From CAIXYX01 sp043806415 (GTDB lineage: Archaea; Micrarchaeota; Micrarchaeia; Anstonellales; Anstonellaceae): a stretch of DNA of 21,716 nt. Numbering within the stretch: the stretch's first letter is position 1; every line of letters begins with the position of its first letter. Shown piece after piece: positions 12,940 to 19,476 of this stretch. The stretch lies in assembly GCA_043806415.1 (NCBI GenBank), contig JAZDHB010000118.1, positions 1 to 21,716 of the forward strand, given 5' to 3'. The notes beneath the pieces were generated by a model. That model was not told where the DNA came from. It was given only the letters and a program-made list of their open reading frames with translations, and did not search any database. Position numbers and translations under genes: made by a program.

Positions 12940-14098
12940 CGCATTCGTGTCCGACACCCATTTCGGCTACCCTCGCTTCGAGCAGGACGCCTATAAGCAG
13001 GGGCGGGCCGCCATCTTGGACGCGGCATCAAAGGCCGACGTCCTTCTTCTGGGCGGCGACATATTCGACCATCGCATCCCCAAGCTCGAAACCCTCTCCG
13101 AGGCGGCCTCGATCCTGCAGGAAGCCCTCGTCCTCCTGCCCAAAAACGGGTTCCATCCGATCCTGGGCATCCACGGCACGCACGAGCGGCGGGCCAAGGA
13201 CGCGCTCAACCCGTTCGCCATGCTCGCCCGCTTCGGGCTCGTTTCCGACGTGCACAACACGACCGTGGTGCTGGATCGGGAAAGTCCGAAAAGCGGCCTG
13301 GGCAAATCCGACGTTCCGAGCGAATCGGGGCCGACCGAACCGCCTGCCCGCCACTCCTCCGAGCGCGTCGCCATTTCCGGCCTGGGCGGCGTGCCCGATG
13401 ATTTGGTGCGCGAGGCGCTCTCCCGCCTCTCCTGCCAGCCGCTTGAGGGGGCGACCAACCTCTTCCTCTTCCACCAGACCATGGCCGAATTCGTGCCCGC
13501 CGCCAAGAACCTCGCCTCGCTCGATGACCTGCCAGGCGGATACGACTGGTACCTGTGCGGCCATCTGCACGGGCGCAAGGAATACATGGGCGGCAAGCTC
13601 CTCATCCCCGGCTCGACGGTCCTGACGCAGATGAAGGACGAGGAGACGGCCCAAAAAGGCTATTATCTGCTCGACACCTCCTCGCGCTCGTCCTCGTTCG
13701 TCCCCATAAAAACCCGCCCGTTCGAGGTGAGCGAACTCTCTTTCGAGCGGGCCGCCCCCGCCAGCGTGCGCCTCTCCGTCCAGAACGAGATATCCCGACT
13801 GCTCTCAAAGGAATGGGCCGCCAAGCCCATCCTCAAGATCCGGCTCACCGGCTCGCTTTCGCACGCCAGCGGCGAGCTGGACCTGTCCGGCCTGGACAGC
13901 GAAAAAGCATACTTGACAATCGACGACCAGCTCGACGGCGGAAGCCTGGCGGCATCGCTTGCGCAGCTCAAGGAGGAACGGATGAACAAGGCCACGCCGT
14001 TCGAATTGGGCCTCTCGCTCCTGCGCGAGAACGCCCAGGCGGCGGGGCTGGACCCGGCCAAGGCCCAGGAATATTTCGAGCGTTTCAGCCAAGAATAA
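12926..14098 (+). CDS. mre11: Mre11-like DNA repair nuclease, 390 aa
   Basis: A metallophosphoesterase of the Mre11/SbcD family that, with Rad50, processes DNA double-strand ends. Metal-binding motifs: Asp10-Thr-His12, Gly-Gly-Asp-Ile-Phe-Asp at 43-48, Gly-Ile-His-Gly-Thr-His-Glu at 81-87 (a Gly-Thr-His-Glu form of the usual Gly-Asn-His-Asp/Glu), Phe-His-Gln-Thr at 182-185, and Gly-His-Leu-His at 212-215. The stretch at about 117-145 is polar and Pro/Ser-rich and looks like an insertion. The C-terminal 130 residues fit the capping and Rad50-binding region. No rad50 lies beside it in this window. Start ambiguity: ATG 12926 or ATG 12932; the start lies inside a tandem repeat. Confidence 0.9.
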   Translation: MSMRIAFVSDTHFGYPRFEQDAYKQGRAAILDAASKADVLLLGGDIFDHRIPKLETLSEAASILQEALVLLPKNGFHPILGIHGTHERRAKDALNPFAMLARFGLVSDVHNTTVVLDRESPKSGLGKSDVPSESGPTEPPARHSSERVAISGLGGVPDDLVREALSRLSCQPLEGATNLFLFHQTMAEFVPAAKNLASLDDLPGGYDWYLCGHLHGRKEYMGGKLLIPGSTVLTQMKDEETAQKGYYLLDTSSRSSSFVPIKTRPFEVSELSFERAAPASVRLSVQNEISRLLSKEWAAKPILKIRLTGSLSHASGELDLSGLDSEKAYLTIDDQLDGGSLAASLAQLKEERMNKATPFELGLSLLRENAQAAGLDPAKAQEYFERFSQE

Positions 14099-14101
14099 CC
14101 A

Positions 14102-14109
14102 TTTTTTAA
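14102..14109 (+). promoter_or_regulatory. TATA box of the tRNA gene
   Basis: TTTTTTAA lies 26-33 nt before the mature tRNA 5' end at 14135, the expected position for archaeal tRNA promoters. Confidence 0.5.
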
Positions 14110-14134
14110 ACTTCATTCGCGCCATTCCATTCGT

Positions 14135-14300
14135 AGCCCCGTCGTCTAGCGGCAAGGACGCTGGCCTTTGGAGGAAGCCTTTCTTTTCTTCGGGAGAAAA
14201 GAAAGCCTTCAGGGAAAGAAAAGCCCAAGAAGGCTGCCTCTCCAGGCAGGAAGGTTTCCAAGGAAAGCCGGTAACATCGGTTCGAATCCGATCGGGGCTA
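14135..14300 (+). tRNA. trnQ: tRNA-Gln (anticodon UUG) with a 94-nt intron
   Basis: The acceptor stem AGCCCCG (14135-14141) pairs with CGGGGCT (14293-14299), with discriminator A300 and no encoded CCA. The D arm is GTCT/GGAC. The anticodon stem CTGGC (14161-14165) pairs with GCCGG (14267-14271), and the T arm ATCGG-TTCGAAT-CCGAT is intact. The anticodon TTG is at 14168-14170. The loop is interrupted after position 37 by an intron at 14172-14265; A266 becomes position 38. The exon-intron junctions form a textbook bulge-helix-bulge: CTTT (14166-14169) pairs with AAGG (14260-14263), flanked by 3-nt bulges GGA and AAA. Confidence 0.95.
14172..14265 (+). other. tRNA-Gln intron (94 nt) with internal hairpins
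   Basis: Cleavage after the second base of each bulge removes 14172-14265. The inner helix of the bulge-helix-bulge is GGAAGCC (14173-14179) with GGTTTCC (14253-14259). Beyond it lie an 11-bp hairpin, CTTTCTTTTCT with its complement (14179-14205), then GCCTTC with GAAGGC (14205-14210, 14229-14234), and CTGCCT with AGGCAG (14234-14249). No ORF is present. Confidence 0.88.
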
Positions 14301-14310
14301 ATGAATAATC

Positions 14311-14340
14311 GAAAAGGAAAAAGGAGCCTCGGCCAGGCTC
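14311..14340 (-). terminator. Hairpin plus T-tract at the end of the ATP synthase/zinc-ribbon transcript
   Basis: On the minus strand GAGCCT (14340-14335) pairs with AGGCTC (14329-14324). T5 and then CCTTTT follow directly. It sits 64 bases after the zinc-ribbon stop codon and faces the convergent tRNA gene. Confidence 0.65.
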
Positions 14341-14403
14341 GCCATCCGTTCCCATCGTCCGTTTTTGCGGCCAAACGGCCTTATTCTCGCTCGTAAAAGC
14401 AGG

Positions 14404-14535
14404 CTAATCGTATCCGTTTTCGTCCGTATCCTCGTTGCAGGTGCACCGGCAATGGAGGCCCATGTCCTGGTTCTTGTCCGGCTTCACGCCCCCGCACACC
14501 GGGCAGATGCTCAGCTCGACTCCACCGATATCCAT
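14404..14535 (-). CDS. Small zinc-ribbon-like protein, 43 aa
   Basis: The frame has Cys-Pro-Val-Cys-Gly-Gly at residues 11-16 and His-Cys-Arg-Cys-Thr-Cys near 28-33, enough for one zinc site of the rubredoxin/ribbon kind. It ends in an acidic tail rich in Asp and Glu. The frame is open further upstream to 14682, but that part is the translated hairpin element 14541-14668. The ATG at 14535, five bases after the element, is therefore the sensible start. Its ribosome binding site is weak (GTGGA). It lies downstream of atpD on the same strand and upstream of a terminator, so it may be the last gene of the operon or have its own promoter at 14697-14703. Confidence 0.55.
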   Translation of the reverse strand: MDIGGVELSICPVCGGVKPDKNQDMGLHCRCTCNEDTDENGYD

Positions 14536-14540
14536 TCCAC

Positions 14541-14668
14541 TCAACGACCAAGGGTGCGCGGGAGCCGGCGGCTTTAGCCGTCGGGGGAGCGCACCCTGCA
14601 GAAGGCTTGCCGGCTCCTCGCCTAAAGCTCCTGAAGGCAAGCCAAGGGCTTTAGCCCTTGGTCGTTGA
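14541..14668. repeat. 128-bp hairpin element with perfect 14-bp inverted ends
   Basis: TCAACGACCAAGGG (14541-14554) is the exact inverse of 14655-14668. Inside are GGGTGCGC (14552-14559) with GCGCACCC (14589-14596); GGAGCCGGC (14561-14569) with GCCGGCTCC (14609-14617); GGCTTGCC (14604-14611) with GGCAAGCC (14636-14643); and CCAAGGGC (14642-14649) with GCCCTTGG (14654-14661). Several of these exclude each other. Two hairpins carry the same GGC-TTTA-GCC cap in the same orientation, near each end. This resembles the subterminal hairpins of IS200/IS605 elements, though perfect terminal repeats are not typical of them. Confidence 0.6.
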
Positions 14669-14696
14669 CTCACCCCGAGCATCCAATGGCGAAAAC

Positions 14697-14703
14697 CCTT
14701 AAA
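14697..14703 (-). promoter_or_regulatory. Possible internal promoter for the zinc-ribbon gene
   Basis: On the minus strand GGTTTAAGGG, core TTTAAGG, lies just downstream of atpD. A start about 25 nt on would fall near 14672, almost at the edge of the hairpin element. The element would then form nearly the whole 5' leader of the zinc-ribbon mRNA. Confidence 0.3.
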
Positions 14704-14745
14704 CCGCTTGCGCCATGTTCCCTGCCGGTTAGCGTCTATTCCCGT

Positions 14746-15423
14746 TCAGTTCGAGTTGCGCCGCGCCCGTCCGTTCCCGTTCGAGCCCTCTTCGGCCCCG
14801 CGCGCCAGCTTGCGCTTGATGGTCTTGAGCATGACGAACGAATCGCGCTCCATCTCCTGAAGCCTGAACGAGATGAGCTTGGCCTGCGCGTCCAGGCGCG
14901 GCAGGAGCACGAATTCGAGCGCATTGACGCGCCGCTTCGTCTTCTCGATCTCGCGGATGAGCTTGCGGATCGCGTTCTCGGTCTCCGCGAGCCTGACCAC
15001 GAGCACCAGCACCCTCTCGAACTCGCCGGCCGCCTCGTCGATCTTGGCCGAGCTGCCCACGATGGAATAGCCCCGCTCCATGAGCGTGTGCTCGCCGGTC
15101 TGGGCCTCGATGCGCGAGATGCGCAGGCCCATGACGTTCTTGACCTCGATGTCCACGCCGGGGGCCTTGTGCACCGCCAGCGAGATGTTCTCCACCTCAG
15201 CCACGCCATGGTAGGCCTGCGCGACCGCGAGGGCCATGTATGCCCTCCTCATCTCCTCGTTGAGCTCGGTGCGCAGATCCTTGGCCTTGGAGAGGATCTT
15301 GAAGAACTCCATGATGAGCACGTCGCGCTTCTGCTTGAGCAGGCTGTGCCCTTTCTTGGCCAGCCGGATGCGGCCGCGGGCCTTGATCAATTCCATTCTG
15401 GTTGGATTTGGAGTTTCTGCCAT
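14746..15423 (-). CDS. atpD: A-type ATP synthase subunit D (central stalk), 225 aa
   Basis: Subunit D is the coiled-coil central shaft that turns inside the A3B3 head. Family landmarks: the N-terminal Pro-Thr-Arg-Met-Glu-Leu-Ile-Lys with Leu-Ala-Lys-Lys-Gly-His-Ser-Leu-Leu-Lys-Gln-Lys-Arg-Asp-Val-Leu near 22-37, and the C-terminal Glu-Lys-Thr-Lys-Arg-Arg-Val-Asn-Ala-Leu-Glu-Phe-Val-Leu-Leu-Pro near 165-180, both long helices that pair as the coiled coil. The C-terminal end is an Asn/Gly/Arg tail. The ATG at 15423 is preceded only two bases away by the stop of a mini-ORF that repeats its first eight residues. No strong Shine-Dalgarno is seen, so it may depend on translational coupling. Confidence 0.95.
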   Translation of the reverse strand: MAETPNPTRMELIKARGRIRLAKKGHSLLKQKRDVLIMEFFKILSKAKDLRTELNEEMRRAYMALAVAQAYHGVAEVENISLAVHKAPGVDIEVKNVMGLRISRIEAQTGEHTLMERGYSIVGSSAKIDEAAGEFERVLVLVVRLAETENAIRKLIREIEKTKRRVNALEFVLLPRLDAQAKLISFRLQEMERDSFVMLKTIKRKLARGAEEGSNGNGRARRNSN

Positions 15424-15532
15424 TTCTATTCACACTCGTGGGGGGTATCCGGAATATCGTAAAACTGAAGGGGGGCTTGCCCCCCTGCGGTTCCGGTCGG
15501 ATTGGGGGTTTCGGCCATCTGTTTCAACTCTT
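15397..15532 (-). repeat. Imperfect duplication of the atpD start region around a hairpin
   Basis: About 38 bases at 15397-15434, containing the atpD ATG, match about 38 bases at 15493-15530 with roughly three quarters identity; many differences are at third codon positions. Between them CCGGAA (15449-15454) pairs with TTCCGG (15491-15496) around an inner perfect stem GGGGGGC (15470-15476) with GCCCCCC (15479-15485). Confidence 0.6.
15426..15518 (-). CDS. 30-codon leader ORF repeating the N-terminus of subunit D
   Basis: It starts at ATG 15518, reads Met-Ala-Glu-Thr-Pro-Asn-Pro-Thr as subunit D does, then diverges through a Gly/Gln/Pro-containing stretch encoded by the hairpin and ends in a TAG at 15426-15428, two bases before the atpD ATG. 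It begins 17 bases after the stop of the 77-aa ORF, after a GAGAGAAGAG purine stretch that could bind ribosomes. It may couple or damp atpD translation, or be a relic of a duplication in which the upstream copy was the original start. Confidence 0.4.
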   Translation of the reverse strand: MAETPNPTGTAGGQAPLQFYDIPDTPHECE

Positions 15533-15535
15533 CTC

Positions 15536-15769
15536 TCAATTCTTCGCAATGCTCTCCGTCTGGGGCCCGGCCCGGGCGCGGTTCAAATCGGCAAGGAAAT
15601 CTCTAGTCACCTGCTTGTACTGCCTGGCGGTCTCCGTCCAGCTCAATCGGCCGGACCGCTTGGCGTTCGCTATGTACGCATCCGCGCAGGCCATCTTCTC
15701 GAAGGCCTCGCGCATGGCCGGGTTCCTGATGTTCAGCCCGTTCCGGGCGCATGCCGTTGCGTTGCTCAT
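15536..15769 (-). CDS. Unrecognised 77-aa protein inside the ATP synthase operon
   Basis: I do not recognise this protein. It lies between atpB and atpD, with a start nine bases after the atpB stop and a GAGGGGATGA ribosome binding site overlapping that stop, so it is clearly translated as part of the operon. It is soluble, mostly helical and rich in Ala, Arg, Lys and Gln; two Cys residues (7 and 28) are seen but no metal motif. The first part contains Asn-Pro-Ala-Met-Arg-Glu-Ala-Phe-Glu-Lys-Met, and the second an amphipathic helix with Trp, Tyr and Phe. Known archaeal operons place D directly after B, with a G subunit if any after D, so it may be an accessory or regulatory subunit, or a lineage-specific passenger. 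Confidence 0.72.
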   Translation of the reverse strand: MSNATACARNGLNIRNPAMREAFEKMACADAYIANAKRSGRLSWTETARQYKQVTRDFLADLNRARAGPQTESIAKN

Positions 15770-15778
15770 GTCATCCCC

Positions 15779-17212
15779 TCATCCGGACTGGCTGGCTTGC
15801 TCCCTGGCGGCTTCCTCTTTCTTCGCCGCCTCCTCTTTCCTGAATTTCTTGCCGTATTTCTCGATGAATTCCTTCTTGACGCGCGTCAGTTCGCTCACGG
15901 GCAAGGCCGAGAGCAGTTCCCAGCCCAAATCAAGCGTCTGCTCGATCGAGCGGTCCTGGCTGTGCGCCTGGCGGATGAACTTGTCCTCGAACGCGTCCGC
16001 GAACTCGAGGTACTTGCGGTCGGTCTCGGAGAGCGCCTCCGCGCCGACGACTGCCGAGAGGGCCCGCAGGTCGCGGCCCGTCGCGTACGCCGCGTAGAGC
16101 TGGTCGGCGACGCCCCGGTGGTCCTCGCGCGTGCGCTCCTTTCCGATGCCCAGGTTCATGAGCCTCGACAGGCAGGGCAGCACGTCCACGGGCGGATAGA
16201 TGGCTTTTCGGTGCAGATCACGGCCCAGCACGATCTGCCCTTCCGTGATGTAGCCCGTCAAATCGGCGATGGGGTGCGTGATGTCGTCGCCGGGCATGGT
16301 GAGGATGGAGAGCTGCGTCACCGTCCCCTTCTTGCCCTTGATGCGCCCCGCCCGCTCGTAGATGGTCGAGAGGTCGGTGTACATGTAGCCCGGATAGCCG
16401 CGCCGGCCCGGCACTTCCTCGCGGGCTGCGGCGATCTCGCGCAAAGCCTCGCAGTAATTCGTCATGTCGGTGATGATGACCAGCACGTGCATGTCCTTCT
16501 CGTAAGCCAGGTATTCGGCCGTGGAGAGCGCCAGGCGCGGGGTGATGATGCGCTCCACGGACGGGTCGTCGGCCAGGTTGAGGAACAGCACGGCGCGCGA
16601 GAGCGCCCCGGTCTTCTTGAAGTCGCGCATGAAGAAGGCGGCCTCCTCGTGTGTGATGCCGACCGCGGCGAACACGACGGCGAAGGGCTCCTTCTCCTTC
16701 GATGTCACTTTCGCCTGCCTCGCGATCTGCACGGCCAGCGCGTTGTGCGGCAGGCCCGAGCCCGAGAAGATGGGCAGCTTCTGGCCGCGCACCAGTGTGT
16801 TCAGCCCGTCGATGGTGGAGATGCCCGTCTGGATGAAATCCTTGGGGGAGTCGCGCGAATAGGGGTTGATGGGCGCGCCGTTGATGTCCACCCGCTTCTC
16901 CGGCACGATCTTGGGCCCCTTGTCGCGGGGCCGGCCCATGCCGTCGAACACGCGCCCGAGCATGTCGGGGCTGACGCCCAGCATCATGGTCTCGCCCAGG
17001 AATTTCACCTTGGTGCCCGTGATGTTCACGCCTGCCGTGGGGCCGAAGAGCTGGATGACGGCCAGTCCCTTGGAGGACTCGAGCACCTGCCCCATGCGCC
17101 GCTCGCCGTTTGGCAGGATGACCTCGGCCATCTCGTTGTATCCGACATCGCTCACGTCGGACACGAACACCAGCGGGCCCGCGATCTTGGTAATCGTTTT
17201 GTATTCTTTCAT
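15779..17212 (-). CDS. atpB: A-type ATP synthase subunit B, 477 aa
   Basis: The non-catalytic nucleotide-binding subunit that alternates with A in the head ring. It starts Met-Lys-Glu-Tyr-Lys-Thr-Ile-Thr-Lys-Ile-Ala-Gly-Pro-Leu, as archaeal B subunits do. The P-loop position holds Phe-Ser-Gly-Ser-Gly-Leu-Pro-His-Asn, the degenerate form expected of B, and the sequence continues with Tyr-Pro-Gly-Tyr-Met-Tyr-Thr-Asp-Leu-Ser-Thr and Gly-Arg-Asp-Leu-His-Arg. The C-terminal 20 residues are a Lys/Glu/Ala tail. The GTG at 17221 and ATG at 17215 are too close to the GGTGATC ribosome site at 17217-17223; the ATG at 17212 has ideal spacing. This site directly follows the atpA stop. Confidence 0.97.
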   Translation of the reverse strand: MKEYKTITKIAGPLVFVSDVSDVGYNEMAEVILPNGERRMGQVLESSKGLAVIQLFGPTAGVNITGTKVKFLGETMMLGVSPDMLGRVFDGMGRPRDKGPKIVPEKRVDINGAPINPYSRDSPKDFIQTGISTIDGLNTLVRGQKLPIFSGSGLPHNALAVQIARQAKVTSKEKEPFAVVFAAVGITHEEAAFFMRDFKKTGALSRAVLFLNLADDPSVERIITPRLALSTAEYLAYEKDMHVLVIITDMTNYCEALREIAAAREEVPGRRGYPGYMYTDLSTIYERAGRIKGKKGTVTQLSILTMPGDDITHPIADLTGYITEGQIVLGRDLHRKAIYPPVDVLPCLSRLMNLGIGKERTREDHRGVADQLYAAYATGRDLRALSAVVGAEALSETDRKYLEFADAFEDKFIRQAHSQDRSIEQTLDLGWELLSALPVSELTRVKKEFIEKYGKKFRKEEAAKKEEAAREQASQSG

Positions 17213-17225
17213 CATGATCACCCGC

Positions 17226-18974
17226 TCACTGCTTCTTGCCCAGCGCGTCGAAATCGGCGTCGATCTGCGCGGCCAGGCTCTCGACCTGTCCGAGGTGGGC
17301 CTCGGGCGTCTCCTTCATGCGCGCGATGCGCCCGCGCACCGGCATCCAGACGATGCGCTTGAGCTGCACGCCCAAGTCGATCGCCGCGATCGCGCGCTCG
17401 TGGAACTTGATGACATTGCGCAGCATCAGGTACTGCTTGCGCAAGGAAGCGTACGTGTCGACCTCGTGGTACGCCGACTGCTGCAGGAAGTCCTCGCGGA
17501 TCATCTTGGCCACGGCGAGCACCATCTGCTCCTTCTCCGGCAGGGCGTCGGGGCCGACCAGCTGCACGACCTCCTGCAATTCCGACTCCTTCTGCAAAAG
17601 CTGCATGGCTTCGGTGCGCAAGGCCACCCAGTCCGAGGACACGTTCTGGAGGTACCACTTGTCCAGCGTCTCGGTGTAAAGCGAATAGGAGCGCAGCCAG
17701 TGGAAGGCCGGGAAGTGCCGGCGCTGCGCGAGCGCCGCCTCGAGGGCGAGGTACACTTTCGTCACGCGCAGGGTGTTCTGCGACACGGGCTCGTTGATGT
17801 CTCCGCCCGGCGGCGAGACCGCGCCGATGATGGTGACCGAGCCATACCGCTCATCCGTGCCCAGGCAGCGCACGCGGCCCGCCCGCTCGTAGAATTCCGC
17901 CAGCCGGCGCGCCAAATAGGCCGGATAGCCCTCCTCGCCGGGCATCTCCTCCAGGCGCCCGCCGATCTCGCGCATGGCCTCGGCCCACCGGCTGGTGGAA
18001 TCGGCCATGAGCGCGACGTCGTAGCCCATGTCGCGGTAGTATTCGGCGATGGTGATGCCCGTGTAGATGGACGCCTCGCGGGCGGCCACCGGCATGTTTG
18101 AGGTGTTGGCGATGAGCACGGTGCGCATCATGAGCGGCTTGCCCGTCTTGGGGTCCACCAGGTGCGGGAATTCCGTGAGCACTTCGGTCATCTCGTTGCC
18201 GCGCTCTCCGCATCCGATGTAGACCACGATCTGCGTGTCCGACCATTTGGCGAACTGCTGCTGGGCCACCGTCTTTCCGGAGCCGAACGGGCCGGGGATG
18301 GCACATGTGCCGCCCTTGGCGATGGGGAAGAAGGTGTCCACCACCCGCTGGCCCGTGATGAGGGGGATGTCGGGGTCGAGCTTCTCGCTCACCTCCCGGG
18401 CTTTGCGCACGAAGTGCTTCTTGAGCATGCTCACCTCGTGGCTGCGCCCGCCGGTCTCCACGACCGCCACCGTCTCGTCGATGGTGTACCGGCCGCTCTT
18501 GACCGAGCGCACCTCGCCCTCCAAGGGCGAGAGGATCTTGTGCAAGATGAGGTCGGTCTCCTGGACCGTGCCCAGCACGTCCCCTTTCCTGACTTTCGAG
18601 CCGGGCTTGGCCACGGCGTCGAAATCCCATTTCTTGGAATGGCTCAGGGGCGACACGCTCACGCCGCGCGCGATGAAGGCGCTGGCGCTCTTTTCCGCGA
18701 TGCCTTGCAGCGGGCGCTGGATGCCGTCGTAGATGGACGTGAGCAGCCCGGGTCCCAGCTCGACCGAGAGGGGCAGGCCGGTGGTCTCCACCTTCTCGCC
18801 GGGCTTGAGGCCCGACGTGTCCTCGTACACCTGGATGGTCACCCGATCGCCGATCATGCGGATGATCTCGCCGGTCAGGTCGAGCTTGCCCACCTTGACG
18901 ACATCGTACATGGAGGCGTTGGCCACGCCCTCGGCCTCCACCACTGGACCTGAAATCTTGACAAGCTTTCCCAT
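17226..18974 (-). CDS. atpA: A-type ATP synthase subunit A (catalytic), 582 aa
   Basis: The catalytic subunit of the A1 head. The P-loop Gly-Pro-Phe-Gly-Ser-Gly-Lys-Thr is at 228-235, in the form typical of V/A-type A subunits, preceded by the bulge domain (about 110-190) that separates A from F-type beta. Gly-Cys-Gly-Glu-Arg-Gly-Asn-Glu and Met-Ala-Asp-Ser-Thr-Ser-Arg-Trp-Ala-Glu-Ala follow, with the Ser-Pro-Pro-Gly-Gly-Asp turn. The ATG at 18974 begins Met-Gly-Lys-Leu-Val-Lys-Ile-Ser-Gly-Pro and has AGGTG five bases before it. The 22-codon extension to 19040 would lack this and is not typical of the family. No intein interrupts the P-loop. Confidence 0.97.
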   Translation of the reverse strand: MGKLVKISGPVVEAEGVANASMYDVVKVGKLDLTGEIIRMIGDRVTIQVYEDTSGLKPGEKVETTGLPLSVELGPGLLTSIYDGIQRPLQGIAEKSASAFIARGVSVSPLSHSKKWDFDAVAKPGSKVRKGDVLGTVQETDLILHKILSPLEGEVRSVKSGRYTIDETVAVVETGGRSHEVSMLKKHFVRKAREVSEKLDPDIPLITGQRVVDTFFPIAKGGTCAIPGPFGSGKTVAQQQFAKWSDTQIVVYIGCGERGNEMTEVLTEFPHLVDPKTGKPLMMRTVLIANTSNMPVAAREASIYTGITIAEYYRDMGYDVALMADSTSRWAEAMREIGGRLEEMPGEEGYPAYLARRLAEFYERAGRVRCLGTDERYGSVTIIGAVSPPGGDINEPVSQNTLRVTKVYLALEAALAQRRHFPAFHWLRSYSLYTETLDKWYLQNVSSDWVALRTEAMQLLQKESELQEVVQLVGPDALPEKEQMVLAVAKMIREDFLQQSAYHEVDTYASLRKQYLMLRNVIKFHERAIAAIDLGVQLKRIVWMPVRGRIARMKETPEAHLGQVESLAAQIDADFDALGKKQ

Positions 18975-19067
18975 ACGTACACCTCGAAAATGCATATTGC
19001 CGAACCATTCCCTGTTTGTCAAACCCTTCTCATCTGTCAATCAATCAAACGCGAATTTCTTCCAGTC

Positions 19068-19451
19068 TCATCCTTCCTTCTTCTTTTCCGGCTCCTTGGC
19101 ATCCTTTTTGTTCATGATGTCGAAGCCCAGCGCGCGCTTGATGAGCTTGGAGAGCGACTCGGTCTGCTCCATCGGCCCGCCTTTGCCGGGCACGCTCACC
19201 ACGACCGGCTTGGCCGCGGCCTCCACTTTGCGCTTGAGCCTCCAGTCGCAGGCCTCGAGCAGCCCCTCGTCGATGACGATGATGCCGACCGTGGCGTCTT
19301 CCATCAGGGCGCCCAGCGCCGCCTCGGCGTCCGCCGCCCCCGATGCCAAATAAAGCCGCTCGACGCCCGCCAGCTTGAAGCCGGTCAGGAGCGCGCTCTC
19401 GCCCACCACCGCGACGCGGTTGTTTTTCCCATTCGCATTCTCTTCGGCCAT
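19068..19451 (-). CDS. atpF: A-type ATP synthase subunit F, 127 aa
   Basis: A small Rossmann-like subunit at the central stalk that binds near B and D and modulates activity. Visible are Arg-Val-Ala-Val-Val-Gly-Glu-Ser-Ala-Leu-Leu-Thr-Gly-Phe near 12-25, Val-Gly-Ile-Ile-Val-Ile-Asp-Glu near 60, and Pro-Val-Val-Val-Ser-Val-Pro-Gly near 85-92. It is a little longer than usual: a short Asn/Glu-rich start and a Lys/Glu-rich tail of about 15 residues. The ATG at 19451 is chosen because GGTG lies five bases upstream; an ATG at 19472 is also in frame. It follows atpC with almost no gap. Confidence 0.9.
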   Translation of the reverse strand: MAEENANGKNNRVAVVGESALLTGFKLAGVERLYLASGAADAEAALGALMEDATVGIIVIDEGLLEACDWRLKRKVEAAAKPVVVSVPGKGGPMEQTESLSKLIKRALGFDIMNKKDAKEPEKKKEG

Positions 19452-19476
19452 AGGAGCACCATTCGCACGCATTCGT

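Noticed and set aside
14536..14682. 49-residue N-terminal extension of the zinc-ribbon protein
   Set aside because: It is the translation of the hairpin element, is Pro/Leu/Arg-rich and has no start context. The ATG at 14535 is better.
15236..17362. 708-codon open frame on the plus strand
   Set aside because: It is antisense to atpB and its neighbours. Its translation is rich in Arg, His, Gly and Val with no family motif, as expected opposite a GC-rich coding strand.
17226..18974. Intein in the ATP synthase A subunit
   Set aside because: This gene is a known intein host, but the P-loop and flanking sequence are uninterrupted and the length is normal.
18975..19040. 22-residue N-terminal extension of atpA
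   Set aside because: The frame is open, but AGGTG precedes the ATG at 18974, and A subunits begin at this Met-Gly-Lys-Leu-Val.
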